NCBI GenBank assembly: GCA_030762175.1
Contig: CM060831.1
Span: forward strand, 137,806,001-137,870,000
Direction of reading: 5' to 3'
Origin: Metallyticus violacea
Taxonomy: Eukaryota; Arthropoda; Insecta; Mantodea; Metallyticidae
Length of the DNA stretch: 64,000 bases
Positions 46,930-58,300 of this stretch are shown piece after piece. Position 1 is the first letter of the stretch; the number at the start of each line of letters is the position of its first letter. The notes beneath the pieces were generated by a model that made no database searches, was not told the DNA's origin, and was given only the letters and a program-made list of their open reading frames with translations. The translations under genes and the position numbers were made by a program.

Positions 46930-47279
46930 CACTGCTGGCCATTAAAATTGCAGCACATTGTCCATATTCATAATAGGCACACGGAAAGTCTTGTTTTCTC
47001 ATTTGGTTGTTTGACTGGGCCCTTAGGATCCTGCACACCTGTGTATTCATCCTACCTTGATCCATTGACCACATATTTGTTTTGTTGTGAATGCATTTTT
47101 TCCAATGCAAGCATCAACTTCTCATAATGGCATCCATACTCACAGTATGTCACAATTATCCCACGATTAGTTGGTGGTATTGCTGTTATATTTTGACGAG
47201 TCCTTTTCGTTCATTCTGAGAAAATGTGGGTTTTAATGTTTCTTATGGGTATTGCCCATAATTTTAATGGCCAGTAGTG
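46930..47279. mobile_element. Small inverted-repeat element (350 bp, Tc1/mariner-type ends)
   Basis: Terminal repeats CACTGCTGGCCATTAAAAT and, in reverse, CACTACTGGCCATTAAAAT match at 18 of 19 positions. TA precedes the left end; the right flank reads TT, so one TA is mutated or the end is a base off. There is no transposase. A fragment of the interior (GTTTTAATGTTTCT.....GTATTGC) recurs at about 48091-48118. Confidence 0.78.
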
Positions 47280-47281
47280 TT

Positions 47282-50200
47282 TTTAAAATATATAGATAAA
47301 CAAATTCACAACACTAATAACAACAATGAATTTAAATAAATTAAATAAAACTAATAGCTTATTGTGGTAAGGGCTTGATGCAACTAAATTGTTTCACAAA
47401 CCTCGAGATAATCCTGCCTGCTGAAAACTACAATGCTCAGTTTCTTAATTAACAGTGAATTTGCAGTGAATAGGAATACAGTTAATAATATATTAAATCC
47501 CCCATTAATTACTTCACAAATCATGTTAGAATATATTTTCTTTAACTCTGTATATTGGTAAGCTTTTCCTCATTTCCCAAATTTTACTATCATTCATTTT
47601 TCTAAATAATACATTTTACACACCAACTTTAATGTTATATAAAGCCAAGGTCAATGATTTTTCCTCCTTCCAATTTTAATGTAATATTACAACTGCTGAT
47701 CAGTAAAAAAAATTGTAAGTATGTACTTTTTAAAACTGGAATGCATGAGCAAATTTGTGAAATATAGTGGAAGTTGCATGATGAGAGTAATTCTTGATTC
47801 ATCTGTTACTAATAATGACAAAATCTGATACAAGAAATTCATTTTCCTGTAAACCTCAACGTATATTTGGGCAACTCGCATGAAAACACTGTTCAGCCAT
47901 AAATCATAATATGCAATTGTGAATTCTGAATCTTACCTTAAGCTATAAAATATTTAAAATGCTGTCCCTCTCACCAAACATGTCTTATAACTTAAAAAAT
48001 AGTTCTGTTGACCTTGTTTCTTTACCTCTTTGGAGGAGGTTATTAAAACTCTCTAATATGCAATGAACAAATGTACTGTATACATTCTAAGTTTTAATGT
48101 TTCTCGGGAGTATTGCATGGGGTCAATTATGTAATTAAGAAATACCAGAGCTTATTGCTCTGATATTATCACTATTATCACAATTCTTATTATTTGCATG
48201 CTCAGATTTTGTGTAACATAATTAGTGAAAAATCTTCATATTAACTTGCGTTTTTACCATTTACAAAAATAGGTTTGATAATACAATGTGACCTCAAATA
48301 CAACAGAAACTATAAAATGTGGGAGCAGATTCATCATGAAGTTAAATACTGTGGGGATTTTCTGAAGATTAATAGTAAATGTCTTGTTCATTTTCAGAGC
48401 CAATGAATGTAATCCTAGATTCATTGAAAAACAGTATTTTGCCATTGTTCTGTCATCATAAAAACCAAGAGGATCATGTACACTTTAAACATGGCTGTAA
48501 TTTTAAAATTAGAAATTCAATAACTTAACTACAGTACTAATAGCCAATTGGAAACACCATTTATGAGTTAATACATATTATCTAACATGTGCATTGGTCA
48601 TTCCAGTATTTCTACAGTGCTAAGCAAAATTTTTTCCCTGTGAGCAAGTAACAAACCCGGTTTCTTTTCTTATTTTAAGCATTCCTATTGATTTAAACTG
48701 ATTCACACTTTGACTTTCTGCTAAGCTCCCCTAAAACTTTCTTAAGAATTTTCTTTGCCCCCTTTATCTTACTTTTAGGTATAAACAAACTCTAATGTGC
48801 AAAATAAACATGTTATTAATGCTATCTGATCACACAAGATAGGCACCTTTTCAAGTAAGAGTGTAGACAACAGTTCCACTATTAGTGCTATAATGTTATC
48901 CACACTACATGAACCAATTGCAGTTAACGGAAAAGTTGAATTTAAATTAAATGTGTTATGTTCATGCATATATTCATTAGGGAAATTGCATATATCAACC
49001 TTTCCCATCTATACATATTTTTTGTACCCAATTACAAATTCCAGGTTGGAAGCAATAATGAATTATCTGTGACTATAAAAACCAGATTGATGACTGAATT
49101 TAAATAACCTTCAGATCATGTTCTGAATGAGGCAATTATGTTTGAACTGCAACACAGTAACTTTGGCTATTGGCTGGTGTGCTTTCATATAGAAATTACA
49201 TACACAGGTGATGTGTTAGTAATTTTATGAAACATATTGCAAGCGGATAATTTTAAAATGTAAATTTTTCCAGAAGCTAAACAAAAATGCACTGAAACTG
49301 TTAACTTTGTTACAAAATTTCTGATACCTCCTTAAAAATTATATATAACTAGTTTCCTTAGGGAAATGGAAGTAATTTTTTCCCCCAGATGCTGTTTTTT
49401 AGTTATCCAGAGATTGTGAGTATTTTTACAGTACCTTTTTTTTAAGTTCCTCTGATACACAAGTGATGAGGTTTTAGGTTCAGGGAGTCAAAATAAGCCT
49501 GGTTATAGGAAAACTGACAAAAGAATTATGCATTTGGGTTTGAATGCTCCAAAGCACATGAAAAGACAAGCAACTAAAATGTGTTGTCAAAAATGTTTCA
49601 AGGATTGCTTTCCATGTAAAAATTATTTAATTGTTAGGCGAGTCAAGTGAAGGAATTTGGTTAGGTATATTATACTCTGAATTTTGGTAAGGTAAAGAAA
49701 ATGATGGGAAAATAAATTAATTATTTTTCATGACAAGTATGAGGCATAAACATAGAGGGTCATATGAAAGAAAAAACAATGATTCAAGACATCTTTAGTT
49801 ACTGTTAAATTAAAGGTGTGGCTTTTCTGAAGTGTTTGAAGCATAACATAATGAAACAATAAGCACACACTAATATCAAAAGATAATTAGATTACATTGC
49901 CAAGTGATTGATCATGGTCCCAATATTGTAAAGTACAAGACAAACCTTAATAAACTCAACCCATCACACCGAATTTTATGTATATATTGTTATCTCTTTC
50001 AACTAAACAGTAACATACTGCCCCAAGATACCTGGCAATTCTCCAGCCTTGTCACTGTTACTTACATACATCAAAGATTGAGCAGAAACAACGAATATTT
50101 CCTGTTTTTCATATTATTAAGAATTAATAAACAAAATAAGTTATTTACTATCACTTCCACACTGCAACTCTATTAGTACTAAACATGAATTGTAAGCAAT

Positions 50201-50510
50201 TGCAGTTCCTGACAAACTCTGATACACTTCATTCCTCAAGTGTATTATATCAACATAGCATTAACAAGGAGCTATGGAACTGTAATCAGAGCAAGGCATT
50301 CCAGGTTTGTACCATATTATAACCTGCCTTCTGCGAGGCATGTTTAAGCATTGACTTGTAACTGGAGTGCATATATGGTTGTTAATTACTGAATGTGATT
50401 TAATTATAGAATAACATTCATATAAGGTTGTTTGAATGTGTTGAATCCAGTGGTATGAAATTAGCAATACACTTGTGTATGGTATGTATTGCCTATAGTA
50501 TGTACATCCA
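47282..50510. other. Intergenic, no recognisable gene
   Basis: AT-rich. Open stretches at 47687, 48254, 48775, 49904 and 50261 have no recognised similarity, splice context or coding-like composition. Confidence 0.45.
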
Positions 50511-50514
50511 GAAG

Positions 50515-51330
50515 TTAGATACATTTAATCATCTTTGGTGGAATTATCTTTGGCTGTTTTTCTTTCTCCAGAATGGTTTCTGCAATTAAATGTACATTTT
50601 TGTGTCTGCTGCCTGATGCTTCCCAAAAATTTTCATCAGAGAGAACAGATTGAAAGAAATGTAGCAGATCCTCTTTGGTCAATTTTTGTTGTTTATACAT
50701 AAACAAAACTGTGTGAACACATTCCTTCAATTTGTTATGTTCCCTTGGAAACTGATATACGGGTTCTTGGGGTGTTCTCTTCTACAGTTTAAACTTGCAT
50801 CAAGCCACAAATGAACTGTAGTGTCTCTAGTGTTTCTAATCTTCCCATGATGGAGCTGGATGTATAGATTTTTTGTAATTCAGTTGACTTTGATCACAGT
50901 TGCAGACATCTCTACACTCAAGGTACTCTTCCTGAATGATCCTGTTTATTTCTGTAGTGAGCTTATGTGCAGTGTCTTGAATTTTTTTTAAGTTCTTCAA
51001 TATCCTTCCTGCTCATGTAAAGTGTCTTGCAGTTACTCCATATTTCTGTTTCAAGTTATGTACCAATTTAATGATGCTTTTGAATGTTCTAACACATCAG
51101 CAGCTTCCATAGTCCAAGACTGCAGGTGCCAATAGTGTAAGAATGGTCTCAACAGATGTTTGTATCATATCTTTTTACACATTTTACTGTTGTTTCCCTG
51201 CTTCCTCTGAATTTCTCTTCTTGGTATCCTTTTTAGGCTACATATTGCAATATTAATTTGAAATTTGATTTTGTACTCAGGTTTTGTAGTATTTCATCAA
51301 TTTCTCAGAAGAAATTTTTTTCTTTCTTTC
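50515..51330 (-). pseudogene. Broken coding-like sequence of unknown identity, downstream part
   Basis: Minus-strand frames read EEIDEILQNLSTKSNFKLIL (about 51290), RKDIEELKKN, IQDTAHKLTTEINRIIQEEY, then an open segment 50515-50760 reading LKECVHTVLFMYKQQKLTKE, DLLHFFQSVLSDENFWEASG and ending at a stop. The composition looks like a helical, soluble protein, with shifts and stops in between. I do not recognise the family. It could be a dead retrocopy of a host gene or a transposon protein. Confidence 0.35.
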
Positions 51331-51572
51331 TTTTTTTTTAATAATATTTAAAGCCTGTTTTTACTACTGAGGCACCACAGGTGGTGGACATTGATGATAC
51401 CCGAGATAAAATGATAAATTGGAAAAGTTTTTTATTTCTTTTTAAAGGAAGGGAACGTTCCAGCCTAAGTTTAGGGTATCTCCCTGGCATAAGGACAGTC
51501 TTGGTGGGAATTGAACCCCAGACCTCCTGCTCAAGAGTCCATGCCTTAACAACATTGGCCACCAGTGGCAGT
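51316..51572 (-). repeat. SINE-A copy A6, internally deleted, inserted in coding-like sequence
   Basis: Minus orientation: T-rich start, ACTACTGAGGCACCACAGGTGG, GGTATCTCCCTGGCAT, then a deletion of roughly 40 bases before GGTGGGAATTGAACCCC (B box complement). It separates the two parts of the unknown coding-like sequence. Confidence 0.85.
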
Positions 51573-51790
51573 CATAAGAACTGTGATATATCATAAATAT
51601 TGTCTAGTGTAATCTCATCTACTGGGCTTGATTTCTTGGCTCTTTTTGATGGAGACTTGTTCATACTTACTCTGACTACCACTTCTCGTCTTGTTGAATT
51701 GCTATTTCCACAGTGACTATCATGAATTTCTTCCAAATTAAAACTTTGAAGTTGGAACAGCTGGAAGCTAGTGATTGAGTTTGTCATTGT
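51573..51790 (-). pseudogene. Broken coding-like sequence of unknown identity, upstream part
   Basis: Open on the minus strand for 71 codons: FQLFQLQSFNLEEI, RREVVVRVSMNKSPSKRAKK and SPVDEITLDNIYDISQFL. A basic KSPSKRAKK cluster resembles a nuclear localisation signal. It runs into SINE A6, beyond which related coding-like sequence continues. Confidence 0.35.
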
Positions 51791-53062
51791 AAATTGAAGG
51801 TCTTTATCCTTCCTATGTAGACATTGTAACTATGTCTCCAGAATATTCAAATCATTTCAGAAATTGATTAGTCTCACTTATGAAATTCTGAGCCGATGCA
51901 AATAATTCACTAAACTACCAAGTTCCTAAGTTGACATCTATATGGGACAGGCTGTACAGCAATCTTACCACACCATAGTTAGTTTACGCTAAACAATACA
52001 TTTTTAACTTCTGCTAAATGAGGTCATTCAAATAAATAAAAAAATGAGGAAAAACATGATCTTACAGGAAAAAAGACCAACATCATGATTCTTGAGAACT
52101 TCATGATGCCTTATATATAAGTTCCCATATTTGTCCCTTGTGAATCTTGCACCATTATAAATTTCTAAGGTTCCAGCCTAAGCAGTTTTTGCATAGAGCC
52201 ATATGAAATAGATATCTGTTTTCTATGACAGTCAACAAGGAAAATTTTCAAAGCAATATCCAACATCTCATATGAGGGCAGTACATTATATTTTTCACTT
52301 TTTATTTCTAAAACTTCCTAAAACTTCCAGGATTTATTCAAAGGATATGGACAGATGAATGATGCGAAACACTAACAAGCTGGACTTTTTCCTGAAATTA
52401 TTTTCAAACTTCAGAGGCAGCATTTAACATTTAATTATTGTACATAAACACCTGCTCTTTAACACTGTAGCTATGTTCCATTTTAAAATATCACTATATT
52501 ACTGTTCTTTCAGGTTATTGAATACACGTTGTCTTAGTCACAAAACTCACGTGAATACAACCTCAGTATTTTACATAACTTCATGCATGTTATCACCAGC
52601 CAGCAGAAAGTTGTCAGTTTGCAATTCAAGCTCTATTAAATCATCATATATGTGATGTGATATATTTTATATAGCTCTCATATTGAAATTTAGTTTCTGA
52701 TTTAACCTTAAAAAAATATTCTGACTAGTTAATACATTTTATAGATTCTCATTGAAAAGTTTAATTATTTTTTTCATCATTCAAGTATTATAAGAATATA
52801 TTGTAATTGTTTTCACTAATACATAAATTTAAAAAAGCACATTGAAATAAATGCCATTTCTCTCTTGAACATTCCGTTAGAGACTGTAAGAAAATAAAAC
52901 AATATTTTTACTTCAAAATCTTTTTCTTACTTTTTGTATGTACTTTTATTGTAGCTTATCATAATGCAAAATGTGCCTGAAAATTTCATTAGGCCATTAT
53001 TGAAAAATTTAAGTTGCTATATTTTGAATTTATCATGAAAGTCAACTTCGCAACTGTTAACG
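51791..53062. other. Intergenic, no recognisable feature
   Basis: AT-rich. Nothing recognised. Confidence 0.45.
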
Positions 53063-53181
53063 GATTTAATATAGTTGAGTCGAATTTGTAACACTTACAT
53101 CACTTATTATTTAAGGAGGAAAACAAGGAGGATGGGAGCAATTAGCTCTTGAAACTTCAAATTTGACTCAACTATTAAATT
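53063..53181. repeat. Short inverted repeat, possible MITE
   Basis: ATTTAATATAGTTGAGTCGA... at 53063-53088 pairs with CAAATTTGACTCAACTATTAAAT at 53158-53180, with a roughly 70-base interior. One arm has a two-base insertion and one mismatch relative to the other. Confidence 0.6.
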
Positions 53182-55151
53182 CATTAGTGTAATAAACATC
53201 ACCGTTACAAAGTCCACCACACTCAACAAATTTATTAACTGTTGCTATTATCATTTATAGTTTACTAAAAATGAATACATTAGCGGCTTTTCACTGCAGA
53301 ACCAAAATTGAGAGACAGCTGATTCTTGAAGAATAAAATTCATATTACAATGAAACTATTTACAGTCAAGAGCTCAGCCACAGTGTAGTACATACTTTTC
53401 AAATATCACAAGATGCCTTAGAATCTAAAGGCCTCAAATTTAAAATATTGAAATGAAGCCAAAGATAATGACACATAACAATCGGTGAAAATCATGATTT
53501 CTTTGAAGAAATCCATTACTTTCATACAGTGACTCAACATTAATGACTTTTTGAAACAAGGTCAAACCAATGTCCCTAGCTCCCAACTTGGTTACTAAAT
53601 GAGTTCTGAAAAACATTAAGATCTAGAAACTGCAGAAATTTAAGTGTCATGTATGCTAAAGCTCCTGTAAATATTTTAGAATACTGTGGAAGAAATTGCT
53701 TGTAAAAATTTACAAAAAATACAAGAAAATAAGGCATCTTGCTAATATTGTGGTTAAAGAATCTGTACCGTGCTGTAAAAATTAAAAATATTCCTGAGGA
53801 AAAAGTTATTTGCCAGTTACTTAAAAAAAAAAAATACATAAAATTGTTATATTTAAATTATCTTATATAAAATATCTATCTGCTGGAATATGAAAATGCT
53901 ATACACTTCTCAAGCAATTATATGCAGTCACAAATTTTATTTTCACTCATTATTGAGAATCAAGATGTCACAAAGAATTCAGACTATGCTGACAGAAAAT
54001 ATATCATGGCTCCTAACATTTAATATAAATTGGAAGTAAACAATTTCGCAGGATTCTGTAATATATCCATTTGCAAAAATGCCTAATACATGTATGCTGG
54101 AAATTGCAATGAACTTTCCGAGGATTGTGGGAATACTAACGTAGTCATTATTCAGTAATTAGTTAATTAATTACAATTATGCAGCATGTTACTAATTTAA
54201 CATTTCACAAAACATTTAATGTAATATATATTGAAGCAATAAATGAAATTAAACCATATTAGTACAGAGCAAGCCATACCCATGTACCAAGAGAGATCCA
54301 TCATGTTGGGAGAGGACAGAACAACTTGGCAGATAATTTTATGAATATTTATGGATAATGTTAGAAATACTAGATGAACAAATTTCTCCAAATGAATGAT
54401 CATATCAAAACTTTCTTCTAGTACAATACCAGAGGATAGTAATGATTAGTATTTTTGAGGCTGTTATATGGATTATATTGGGCGATTCACTATGGTAGCA
54501 CTTTTCTCTATATTTTACAAAGTGCTTTGTTCTTGACATGGAATTTAAATCACGTATTCCTTGAATCAAGTTGATCATTAAATTCATCAGTGTGTAAAAA
54601 CAAAAGAGAGAGAGGGGTTGTTTTTCAAAATTGTATATTTTACAGTGAAAACTATTAACCTATGGAATTATGCAAGTAGATTTATATTTCTTAAGTTTTA
54701 GTATATGATACATATACCCAATTTTCACCAGTTCAAGCCTTCCTATCCTATAAATCTGCTGCAAACCTTATATTCTAGGATAGCCCATTTTTGTATTTGG
54801 ATCCTGCATTTTGTGAACTTCATCTCAATTAAATAAGATTCTAAGAGTTTTAGAAACATAGATAAAATGGTACTTATAATACAAGCAATGGTTTTCTACA
54901 ATGTTTAAAAGAAAGAGAATTTCTGCATATTTTTCAACAGCAATACACTTTATGAATACAGCCTGAAAGAATCTTTAAAATGCTAATTTAATTATATAAT
55001 AAAATTTTTAGTAATGATTAGAAATCTGGAAATGTTGAAATGCTTTAAGACAGAATATTAGTGATCTCTAGTGGCCAACATACCAAATGAGATGAAAGGA
55101 ATATGTTAGGGTTCTTGGGCTATTCTTCTAGGTGCTCTGTAAATAATACAT
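53182..55151. other. 3' flank of PHM, no further gene
   Basis: Presumably holds the PHM 3' UTR (minus strand). I could not choose a polyadenylation signal with confidence. No other coding sequence recognised. Confidence 0.4.
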
Positions 55152-55311
55152 TTAAAGTGTGCTGGCTTCTTCATCTGGAATGTTGGTCAGCTCATTGGAC
55201 CAGTAATACATTGGTGGGCCTGAAGTAAAACAATATTTCCTCTCTAGCGGCGAATCCCTCTCTGCCCAATACATCAGGTAGAAGTTGCACATTTCATCAG
55301 AATTAGTGGAT
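55152..55311 (-). CDS. PHM: PHM last coding exon with stop
   Basis: 160 bases after acceptor GTTTGCAG; the first base completes a Gly codon. Ends ACA-CTT-TAA. Contains the CuM ligand Met in DEMCN. Confidence 0.93.
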
Positions 55312-58300
55312 CTGCAAACATCACAAAGCATTTCATAAAAAAACTGACCTTATGTCATTTGAGCTCCTTCAGGCCCAAAGGAATACTGTACAAATTAATA
55401 ACTTATTTCACAATCAGCTTATTATAGGCTATTCTCACTGATAATGTTAAGCAGTGCTTCTACAGTATGCACCAAATCTTGCAACTTCTTCAGTAAAGAA
55501 ACAGCATCAGTGATACCAATAAAGAGAGAAAATATCCTTTCTACTGTCTCTCTCTTTCTGATGAGCACACTACTCACTAATATTTTATTTTCGCTGAAAA
55601 GTAAGTCCAGGCAACCTCCATCTGTTATATCTGTTATCTTAATTACTCTGAAAAATTCATACAGTCTAAAAAACTTCTTATTAAACAAATGTTTTATTCA
55701 TTAGATGGATTTATAAGTCATAAATATGTGTGTTCAATTCACTATATATTTTACACATCTGTGAAAATATATTTCATTAATAAGGTATGTTTATATCCTA
55801 TTAGAATGTATTAAACATGTACATACTAACACCTCTTGTTTTTATAAAGTGATCTTAGTTTCTTCTAGTTGAAATATTTAAAACCTCTTTATGGCTCCAT
55901 TACCATGGGGCAAGACCAATCTTAGTTAAAATATTCCAAACACTCTTTATGGTTTCACTCTCAATTGAACTTCACTGCAATGATCCATGGTTAAAACTGC
56001 CAGCTTTGATGTGATTATCTGCATGTGTATTCTTTCTGTATATTCCAAATTTAAGATTTTCTTGGCATTTCATTATTTTAAACATATCATTTACATCAAA
56101 ATAGAAACAGATAACATGTTGCCATTCTTACATATTAAAATAATGAAATGCCAAGAAAATCTTAAATTTGAAATATACAGAAAGAATATGCACGCAGATA
56201 ATTACATCAAAGTTGACAGTTTTAACCCCACAGTGCACAAACATGCAGTAATTAACAGTTTAACACACCGGCTAGTTAACCTATAAATTAGCAAAAAAGA
56301 ATATTTTAATGAATACAATGTTAAACAGCAGTTAAAAATGGTTTTAAAAAAGAACTAATACACAAAAAGGTGCAGAAATTCAAGAGACAAAAAACTATCA
56401 AAGAAACCACAACACTTTCAACAAGAAAAGATGAGCTAATTTTTAAAAAGTTCACATATCATCCATGAGCTACAAAAAAATTTCAGAATATTCTTAAAGA
56501 TTTTAATATCAGGTTGGCACCGATTAATAGATTTAATGTTAAAAATCTACTCATAGACAATGTTAATAACAGTATTCCACAAGAGGAAAAATCAGGTATT
56601 TACAAAATAAATTGTGCAGAATGTGAAAAAAATCTACATTGGAAAAACAAAGAGAAACATAAGCATACGGTTAAAGGAACATTTCAGGAACATAAAGTAC
56701 AAGCAAAGAGAAATCAGCAGTAGCATATCATTTTTGGACACAAAGTCATGACATAATAAATAAAGCAAAATTATTAAAATCAGTACAAGGACCTATGGAA
56801 CTAGCAACCTGGAAGACAATCTACATCTACAAATACAAAGACAGCATAATGAACTTCAACATTGCCGGAGATGGAAACATAAACTACAAGTTTATCACAC
56901 TGCCATCAGAGCAGAATACACATTCCCACAGCTCAATGAATGATCCGACAGTTGAACTTTAGCTTGGCTGAAGATGGGAACTAAATGTTCTCGAAACCAG
57001 TTCCATACATTTATGAAAAGTAAGTGAAGCTTTAAGAGTGTGTAGTTCAACTGAATAATACAATGATATCAATTAATAAGATTAATATTATTTTTGTGTA
57101 TTTTGTGTATTTTGTAATGGATTGATAAAGCATGTATATTTGAAAGAAGTATATTATATTTTCATAAATTTAAATTTCAACTCCACTTAATTATACTTAA
57201 TTTAATACATTCTAATAGGATATATTACCACTCCATTATCTATAGCTTTATAAGTACAATTTAATGAAGATATGTGTATATTATTTTGGTGTTAACATAT
57301 GCTAAAATAATTTGAAGTTTATAAATACAGTTAAATTACAAATATTAGATTTAGGTTTAAAAGTCTATTCTCTCATTGAATAATTTTTTAGTTTAGCTTA
57401 TATGTCCAAAACTATAAGAAAATTTAATTGATTTGAACCATTCTTATCGATTTCTTCCTATTTCATATTGATTTCTTATAGTCTTACTTTTCTAACTAGA
57501 GCATACAACTTCATTACCCTTTGTTTTTTATTGTTGTATTTATGTGCTGATATAACATACTTTTGATCAGTTGATGCACTTTTTTTTTTTGATTGATTTA
57601 TTTATGGACGCTCTTTAACATCTTAGGTCATCAGCGTCCCATTCAAATCAGGGCGTGAAACGGCCGACAAATTTTGCTCAGAGGCATCTTCTTTCAGGCT
57701 TGAGGTTCTTTTTTGTGCCGTAAATGTATGACACGGGACCCACGGCTTTAGTTCCCTTCCAAAGGAAGCCATACTTAGGATTTTTATGCCCGGAAAAAAT
57801 CCATTGGTTCTGGCCGGGTTCGAACCCGCCATCTTGGGTGTAGGAGGCAAGTATGGTAACCACTACACCACCAGGACCGACAATTGATGCACTGATTGTA
57901 TAGCAATGTATATATGAGATTTTTATTGAATTTAGGAAAATTGGGCAATACTATGATTCTGTAAGATTGATTGAGTTCTAATGCCAACTCACTTGCCAGC
58001 TGGGCATTGGTGATCTGCACATTGATGGTAGAGGGCAATAGTGCAGTCAATTTATAACATAGCATACCAATAACTGGAGGACTGTATCACACTGTATGAT
58101 GAAGATGGCAATAAGATGATGAGCCATGGCATACCAGAGTACCTGGAGAAAACCTGTCCAGCATGCCTTTATATGCCACACCCCACTTATAGCCACTGGG
58201 ATCAAACCGAAAGTGAGCAATCTAGCCTCTCTGTCACATTGCCGTCTAGATTCTGTATGATTGCCAATTTTTTTTAATGTTTTTTTTTTTAATTGAGAAG

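Noticed and set aside
55422..55704. Overlapping open frames on both strands as an additional PHM exon
   Set aside because: Neither frame resembles PHM, the flanking PHM exons join in phase without it, and no good splice sites frame it.
57806..57880. Possible functional tRNA gene on the minus strand
   Set aside because: It has A and B boxes but continues into the SINE-B body, has a target-site duplication around the whole unit, and does not fold into a clean cloverleaf by eye.
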